DNA of 8,472 nucleotides from DALYDK01 sp964415715 (GTDB taxonomy: Bacteria; Patescibacteriota; Saccharimonadia; Saccharimonadales; CAIOMD01): positions 1 to 8,472 of the forward strand of contig CAYQBK010000053.1 of NCBI GenBank assembly GCA_964415715.1, read 5' to 3'. A model generated the notes under the pieces. The model saw only the letters and a program-made list of their open reading frames with translations. It had not been told where the DNA came from and did no database searches. This document shows positions 4,311-8,472 of this stretch, one piece after another. A program made the translations under genes and the position numbers. How positions within the stretch are numbered: position 1 is the stretch's first letter; every line of letters begins with the position of its first letter.

Positions 4311-6013
4311 AGCCAAAAATCTCGTCTGCCAGTTTTTGGACGGATATTAAAATGGATGGACTTGCGTGTTCGTTGGTGTATCAAGATGGTGTACTTTTTA
4401 GGGCAGTCACTAGGGGCGATGGGTATATTGGTGAAGACATTACCTTAAACGCCAGGGCTATCAAAAGTGTCCCGCTGGCTCTTTTGGGTAAAAAATTTTA
4501 CAGTAGCGGTAGAACCGAAGTCCGTGGTGAAGTTGTTATGTACAAGTCTGACTTTGATGATTTGAATAAAAAACTAGAATTATTGGGTGAAAAAACATAC
4601 GCCAATCCGCGAAATTTGGCAGCAGGCACGATGCGTCAGTTGGATTCGGCGATTGTTGCGCAGCGAAAACTATATTTTAGAGCCTATGACATAATTCGTG
4701 ATAACCCAAGTGACATCAAAACAAATAAACAGGCGTATGGGGACATGTCGGCATTGGGATTTTTGGTAAATACTCAGGCGTGTTTACATAGCAATATTGA
4801 AAGTGTGAAAAAGTTTACTGATATTTGGGGCGAAAAAAGACACAGCCTGCCATTTAATACAGACGGGTTGGTGATAAAAATCAATGATCGGAAAATATTT
4901 GCCGAACTTGGTGTGGTTGGCAATAACCCTCGGGCTGCCATAGCATTCAAATACCCAGCCGAAAAAGCAACCACAAAACTTGTCGATATATTTATTAGTA
5001 TTGGTCGCACTGGGGCTGCTACGCCCGTAGCAGTGCTAGAACCTGTTATTGTGGCAGGTAGTACTGTCCAGATGGCTACTTTGCATAATGATGATGAGAT
5101 TAAACGAAAAGGTATACTTGTTGGTGACACTGTCGTTGTCCACAAGGCGGGTGATATCATACCCGAAGTTGTTGAGCCATTGGCTAGTTTGCGTGATGGA
5201 ACTGAAAAGCAGTTTGTTATGCCAAAAAACTGTCCAGAATGTGATGAACAATTAGTCAAGCCCGAGAGTGAAATAGTTTGGCGCTGTCAAAATAATGCTT
5301 GTCCTGCCCGCACCTGGCGACATATTCAACATTTTGCTAGCCGTGGGGCTATGGATATAAAAGGCATGGGCGAAAAAAACGTGCTGGCATTGCTAGAAGC
5401 AGGTCTTATAGGTGATTCGGCGGATTTATATAGTATAGAAAAAGCAGATTTATTGAGGTTGGATAGGTTTGCCGATCTGAGTGCTACCAACCTAATAGAA
5501 GCACTATCTGATAAAAAAAATCCACCGCTTGCAAAGTTTGTTTTTGCATTGGGCATACGCCATGTTGGTTCGCAAACAGCCATAGATATAGCCAATAATT
5601 TCAAGTCGCTAGATGCCATAAAATCTGCCAGCATAGATGATCTAAGTGTTGTCGATGGTGTGGGTGTAGTGGTTGCCGAATCGATTGTTGCCTGGTTTAA
5701 TGATCAGGACAATATAAAACTTTTAGATAAGTTCAAGGCCAATGGTGTTGAGGTACAAGTGGTGGATAGTTCTGCTAATGGCTTGTTGTCGGGGCAGAGT
5801 TTTGTAATAACTGGCTCGCTATCTACTATGAGCCGTGAACAGGCGGCCGATAAAATACGTTCGTTAGGTGGTATATTTCAAACTAGCGTTGGCAAGGGTA
5901 CAACCTATTTGGTGGCTGGGGGCAGTGTTGGCGCCAGCAAGCTTGCCAAAGCCGAAAAGTTTGGCACAAAAGTAATAGATGAAGAAAGGCTATTAAAAAT
6001 ATTAAATGAATAA
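4262..6013 (+). CDS. ligA: NAD+-dependent DNA ligase LigA, catalytic and C-terminal part after the frameshift
   Basis: The frame continuing from the T-run reads FDFAEVKDWLVRISKLEPK, then the nucleotidyl-transfer motif KMDG with catalytic Lys115 (codon 4349-4351). The first ATG in this frame is 4352, so a caller using ATG would lose the lysine. Numbered on the restored 668-residue protein (E. coli LigA has 671): TRGDG 135-139, DGLVIKI 286-292, FKYPAE 314-319, an OB fold around 330-390 (GRTGAATPVA, HKAGDIIPEV), a Cys4 zinc finger (C409, C412, C427, C432), helix-hairpin-helix repeats around 445-565, and a C-terminal BRCT domain about 593-668 ending in the TTYLVAG...KVIDEERLL pattern. The enzyme seals nicks in duplex DNA, joining Okazaki fragments and finishing repair, using NAD+. 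All parts are complete, so only the single-base break argues against function. Confidence 0.93.
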   Translation, partial: FDFAEVKDWLVRISKLEPKISSASFWTDIKMDGLACSLVYQDGVLFRAVTRGDGYIGEDITLNARAIKSVPLALLGKKFYSSGRTEVRGEVVMYKSDFDDLNKKLELLGEKTYANPRNLAAGTMRQLDSAIVAQRKLYFRAYDIIRDNPSDIKTNKQAYGDMSALGFLVNTQACLHSNIESVKKFTDIWGEKRHSLPFNTDGLVIKINDRKIFAELGVVGNNPRAAIAFKYPAEKATTKLVDIFISIGRTGAATPVAVLEPVIVAGSTVQMATLHNDDEIKRKGILVGDTVVVHKAGDIIPEVVEPLASLRDGTEKQFVMPKNCPECDEQLVKPESEIVWRCQNNACPARTWRHIQHFASRGAMDIKGMGEKNVLALLEAGLIGDSADLYSIEKADLLRLDRFADLSATNLIEALSDKKNPPLAKFVFALGIRHVGSQTAIDIANNFKSLDAIKSASIDDLSVVDGVGVVVAESIVAWFNDQDNIKLLDKFKANGVEVQVVDSSANGLLSGQSFVITGSLSTMSREQAADKIRSLGGIFQTSVGKGTTYLVAGGSVGASKLAKAEKFGTKVIDEERLLKILNE

Positions 6014-6060
6014 ATTAATTTTCATTACCACCAATATACGTAAAATAAAAGAGGCTAAAG

Positions 6061-6101
6061 CTGCCTGCCAACCTGCAGGCATATTTATTATGCCAAAAAA
6101 A
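6061..6101. repeat. two overlapping hairpins after ligA, possible weak terminator
   Basis: GCCTGC (6063-6068) pairs with GCAGGC (6075-6080). GGCATA (6078-6083) pairs with TATGCC (6089-6094). The two share GGC at 6078-6080, so only one can form at a time. The first is followed on the plus strand by ATATTTATTA, a poor T-run. The second is followed by seven A, which on the minus strand is a U-run preceding the stem and thus no terminator. It may end the ligA operon; the evidence is limited. Confidence 0.35.
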
Positions 6102-6172
6102 TATCCATAGGTTAATTTGCGGTTAATATATTGGAATTTTTCGGAACTATATATCTTGCCAATGCAATAATG

Positions 6173-6178
6173 TATAAT
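6173..6178 (+). promoter_or_regulatory. -10 element upstream of the tRNA-Ala region
   Basis: A perfect TATAAT preceded directly by TG. Initiation would be near 6185, just before the degraded tRNA-Ala copy at 6190 and about 120 nt before the intact tRNA. No good -35 is seen at 16-18 nt. A poorer CATAAT at 6284-6289 lies closer to the intact tRNA, so which one drives it is open. Confidence 0.4.
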
Positions 6179-6189
6179 TATCTTGTGTT

Positions 6190-6250
6190 GGGGCATTAGC
6201 TCAGTTGGGACGCCTGTGGCTAAATAATATGCGCTTCAAGCGCGGTAGCC
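6190..6250 (+). pseudogene. degraded partial copy of the tRNA-Ala 5' half
   Basis: The first 19 nt (6190-6208) are identical to the 5' end of the intact tRNA-Ala at 6305-6323: acceptor strand, D stem and part of the D loop. After that the match is patchy: GGCTA at 6218-6222 and GCGCTTC at 6231-6237 recall the tRNA's D-loop/anticodon region but with 8-9 extra bases before each. No anticodon loop, T arm or 3' acceptor strand follows. The non-tRNA part can instead fold as GGCTA/TAGCC (6218-6222 with 6246-6250) around GCGCT/AGCGC (6231-6235 with 6239-6243). It is probably a dead duplicate, but it sits right behind a -10 box and would be transcribed. Confidence 0.65.
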
Positions 6251-6304
6251 CAAAAACTAGTAGCACATTATCAATTTATCAGTCATAATCAACCCACAAT
6301 ACAT

Positions 6305-6381
6305 GGGGCATTAGCTCAGTTGGCTAGAGCGCTTCGCTGGCAGCGAAGAGGTCAGGAGTTCGAGTCTCCTATGCTCCACCA
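6305..6381 (+). tRNA. tRNA-Ala (anticodon GGC), CCA encoded
   Basis: A 77-nt cloverleaf. The acceptor is GGGGCAT/ATGCTCC with a G3-U70 wobble, the known identity element for alanyl-tRNA synthetase. The D stem is GCTC/GAGC with G18-G19 present; the anticodon stem CTTCG/CGAAG closes the loop CTGGCAG with anticodon GGC; the variable loop is AGGTC; the T stem is AGGAG/CTCCT with the normal T loop TTCGAGT. Discriminator A and CCA are encoded. It reads GCC/GCT codons. No clear intrinsic terminator follows. Unlike the tRNA-Gly in this window, its elbow is standard. Confidence 0.97.
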
Positions 6382-6572
6382 ATGCTTATGTTTGTATTGA
6401 ATGAATTAACCCCTTGGCGTCTTCGTGAACCTTACATTTCCACAGGTCGCTATGGTATGCAGTTCGTTTGATATACTAGAGCCAGAGCATAATGATTTTT
6501 ACTAAAAGTAACGATTTTACTGTCTAGCCGGAGCGAATGGGCAACTTTGATGCGTATTATTAGGAAATTGTG
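6382..6572 (+). other. intergenic spacer between tRNA-Ala and the next gene
   Basis: No gene is supported. TATACT at 6472-6477 with TG one base before it resembles an extended -10, and TATTAT at 6555-6560 is a second -10-like hexamer close to the next gene's start codons. Neither has a good -35. A short TTTTACT/AGTAA inverted repeat lies near 6497-6511. I see no strong terminator or further tRNA. Confidence 0.4.
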
Positions 6573-7505
6573 GTGTTTATGGGTAAAATAGATGGTATGA
6601 AACAAGAATCGCAAAGCAAGTTTAAAAGTCCATTTTGGCAAAGTTTTTTAGCAACATTAGTGTTTGGTTTACTATTAGCTGGTTTGTTTATATATTCTAA
6701 CAATCACGCAAAAACAGCAGACGAACTATTTTATGGAGCGCTTGATAAACAGCTACAAACACCAAATATTTATCGCAATAAAGAAGTTAGCCAAGACGGC
6801 GCTTCTCAATCCCAAACAACAGTTATCAATCTAAACAATAAAAAATCACCAGTCAGTGCTAGCTATATATCAGTTAAAAAAACAACTCCCGGACAGGAAA
6901 GTGATGTAGCAGCCACTCAGGTAGGCACCCAAGATGCCGATTATTTGCAGTACACAAAATACACAGGTGAAGACGGAGCCAAATTTCAAAAAGTATTAGG
7001 CCAATGGGCAGTCAACAAAGCTAGCGATGGTCAGCCAGCCCAATCATTGACATCGGCAATTTTTGATAGTCCAATAATGACTGGTTCTTTAAATCGACAA
7101 ACCCGAAATGAAATTATGGCGGCATTACAGCAGTCAAATGGTGGAGGCAAGGCAATTGAAGTTCTAGGTGCTCCAGTAAAATATAGTGAAAATGGCAAAA
7201 CTTATTACAAATACAATGCCGAAATAAATCTTAAATACTATGTTCCAATATTCCAAAAATACCTAAATAGTATTGGCTTGTCGAGTGCTGCCGATCAGCT
7301 TACTGCGCCTGAAGCAGACCAAAAAGTTAAAATCACTGTTGTTATTGATCCTGCAACTGGGCAAATAGTAAAAACAATAAATAGTGACGATAACTCTGGC
7401 CCATCAGTAAGTTTTGTGCCAAACAAGTTCGCACTGCCTGCTTTTATACCCCAAAATGTCAAGATGACTTTCCAAAATCTTCAGCAAGCTATATTGGGTA
7501 AATAA
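6573..7505 (+). CDS. uncharacterised membrane-anchored extracytoplasmic protein
   Basis: I do not recognise this protein. In-frame starts are GTG 6570, GTG 6573, ATG 6579 and ATG 6597. AGGA at 6562-6565 best fits GTG 6573 (7-nt spacing), while ATG 6579 would give 308 residues; the start is uncertain. Numbered from ATG 6579, a basic cytoplasmic tail leads to one membrane helix (about 20-40). Then comes a long soluble region rich in Gln, Asn, Ser and Thr with no cysteine, so it is neither a lipoprotein nor disulfide-bonded. The C-terminal half looks folded: YYKYNAEINLKYYVPIFQKYL (209-229) and ITVVIDPATGQIVKTI (252-267). The second resembles the strand-turn-strand of LolA/LppX-like lipid-carrier folds, but this is weak. 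It lies 5 nt before the Mur ligase gene, so an envelope role is plausible. Confidence 0.8.
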   Translation: MFMGKIDGMKQESQSKFKSPFWQSFLATLVFGLLLAGLFIYSNNHAKTADELFYGALDKQLQTPNIYRNKEVSQDGASQSQTTVINLNNKKSPVSASYISVKKTTPGQESDVAATQVGTQDADYLQYTKYTGEDGAKFQKVLGQWAVNKASDGQPAQSLTSAIFDSPIMTGSLNRQTRNEIMAALQQSNGGGKAIEVLGAPVKYSENGKTYYKYNAEINLKYYVPIFQKYLNSIGLSSAADQLTAPEADQKVKITVVIDPATGQIVKTINSDDNSGPSVSFVPNKFALPAFIPQNVKMTFQNLQQAILGK

Positions 7506-7510
7506 TACTG

Positions 7511-8472
7511 GTGAAAAATTGGGCTAAAAAAATACTAGCCAATATATTTATCTCTCAAGCTCGAAAAATATTGTTAAAATATGATGTTAAGGTTATTGTT
7601 GTAGCCGGAAGTGTCGGCAAGACTAATACCAATTCAGCAATTACCGAAATTTTATCATCCAAATATCGTGTTCAGCACCAAAGAGGCAATGTATACAATA
7701 TCCCGTTAGTTGCGCCTTTTGTGATCACCGGCCAGCAGTTGCCAAAGCTAACGAGTCTATTTGGCTGGTACAAGTGTTGGCGTGTTGGTCAAAACATTTT
7801 AAAAAAGGGTTATGACTATGATGTCGTTGTGTTGGAATATGGTATTGATCGTGTTGGTGAAATGTTAGAGTTTGCCCCACTTTGTAGCCCAGATATAGCT
7901 GTTGTGACTGCAGTTGCGCCCGAGCATATGGAATTTTTTGGTGATATTGAAACTGTTGCTCGCGAAGAGTTATCCATAAGTAAATATGCCAAAAACATAT
8001 TAATCAACCAAGACTCTGTAGATAAAAAGTATGTTAATAAATATGCTGAACCTGATGCTACCATAAAATATATCGGTATTGGCAAAGGTGATTATTGTAT
8101 CAATGCTGACAGAGATAAAACAGGCAAATATATTATGGAACTGACTGATAATCAAGGGAAAACATTGTGTCAATCTGCTACAAACATGATAGGAATACAC
8201 AATATATATGCCCTAGCGTTTGCGTCTATAATTGGTCACAAAATGGGATTGCATAGATCAGAGATAGAAAGAATGATTGCTCAATATACCAATTTTAGGG
8301 GGCGTATGCGAGTTTTTGATGGCAAAAATGGCAGTACAGTCATAGATGATACTTATAATTCAAGCCCGGTTGCGGCAATAGCTGGTCTAAAAACACTTTA
8401 TGATATATCCGCAACAAATAAAATAGCTTTACTTGGCAACATGAATGAACTAGGTGAATATTCCAAAAAAGC
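7511..8472 (+). CDS. murF: MurF-like Mur ligase family protein, 3' end outside the window
   Basis: An open frame from GTG 7511 to the window edge gives 320 residues and no stop. Mur ligase features appear in order: P-loop GSVGKTNT (33-40), VVVLEYGIDRVGEM (105-118), VAPEHMEFFGDIETVAREE (135-153), GIHNIYALAFA (228-238), FRGRMRVF (262-269), then the MurF-like VIDDTYNSSPVAAIAGL (277-293) and LLGNMNELGEYS (307-318). MurF adds D-Ala-D-Ala to UDP-MurNAc-tripeptide using ATP. The P-loop starts only 33 residues from the start, so the N-terminal UDP-MurNAc-binding domain is absent. Also, the usual GKTTT is GKTNT, the usual AHLE is EHME, and the usual GDM is GNM. It may be a lineage-specific MurF or a paralogue with another acceptor. 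The GTG is 5 nt after the preceding stop without a clear Shine-Dalgarno, which suggests coupled translation. Confidence 0.85.
   Translation, partial: MKNWAKKILANIFISQARKILLKYDVKVIVVAGSVGKTNTNSAITEILSSKYRVQHQRGNVYNIPLVAPFVITGQQLPKLTSLFGWYKCWRVGQNILKKGYDYDVVVLEYGIDRVGEMLEFAPLCSPDIAVVTAVAPEHMEFFGDIETVAREELSISKYAKNILINQDSVDKKYVNKYAEPDATIKYIGIGKGDYCINADRDKTGKYIMELTDNQGKTLCQSATNMIGIHNIYALAFASIIGHKMGLHRSEIERMIAQYTNFRGRMRVFDGKNGSTVIDDTYNSSPVAAIAGLKTLYDISATNKIALLGNMNELGEYSKK

Noticed and set aside
4774..5259. A 161-codon minus-strand open frame inside ligA
   Set aside because: It lies wholly antisense to clear LigA catalytic, OB-fold and zinc-finger coding; its protein has no family resemblance.
5326..5634. 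A 102-codon minus-strand open frame inside ligA
   Set aside because: It is antisense to the helix-hairpin-helix region of LigA and reflects codon bias of the true strand.
6190..6250. A second working tRNA
   Set aside because: After the first 19 nt there is no anticodon stem-loop, T arm or 3' acceptor strand that could pair with GGGGCAT.
7816..8200. Two overlapping minus-strand open frames opposite the Mur ligase
   Set aside because: The plus strand has a continuous 320-codon Mur ligase frame with motifs throughout; these are shadows.

Overview
The window reads as a piece of chromosome from a small-genome, AT-rich bacterium. My best guess is the Candidate Phyla Radiation, possibly Saccharibacteria (TM7). 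This is inference from four things: the lemA-htpX pair joined to ligA, a Mur ligase without its usual N-terminal substrate domain, GTG/TTG starts with very tight gene spacing, and many lysine-rich membrane proteins unlike well-known bacteria. The standard genetic code is in use: TGA ends htpX and the next gene. There is no phage, transposase, CRISPR or plasmid signature.

Layout, left to right. (1) 101-1106: two convergent housekeeping-type enzymes, a Nudix hydrolase (+) and a HAD-superfamily hydrolase (-), whose 3' ends overlap by 23 bp. Both start codons lie 6-7 nt after a -10-like hexamer, which suggests leaderless mRNAs. (2) 1107-1650: a non-coding stretch with several inverted repeats, then a minus-strand tRNA-Gly(GCC) with its own promoter and terminator. 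Facing the tRNA across the terminator is an inverted, degraded copy of the tRNA's 3' half. (3) 1620-6013: one apparent operon of lemA, htpX, an unrecognised six-helix membrane protein and ligA (NAD+-dependent DNA ligase). The spacings are 7 nt, 1 nt and an 11-bp overlap. ligA is broken in this sequence by one missing T in a T-run, and the catalytic lysine lies in the stretch just after the break. (4) 6014-6570: intergenic, with a degraded partial copy of a tRNA-Ala 5' half and then the intact tRNA-Ala(GGC). (5) 6573-8472: an unrecognised membrane-anchored extracytoplasmic protein, followed after 5 nt by a MurF-like Mur ligase that runs off the window end.

How the parts work together: LemA and HtpX are a membrane protein/protease pair found together in many bacteria, with HtpX handling membrane-protein quality control. 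LigA seals DNA nicks in replication and repair, and shares the transcript probably through genome compaction. The last two genes point to the cell envelope. The points most worth checking are the tRNA-Gly elbow (a U19-A56 swap in place of G19-C56), its inverted copy, the tRNA-Ala partial duplicate, and whether the ligA frameshift is real.
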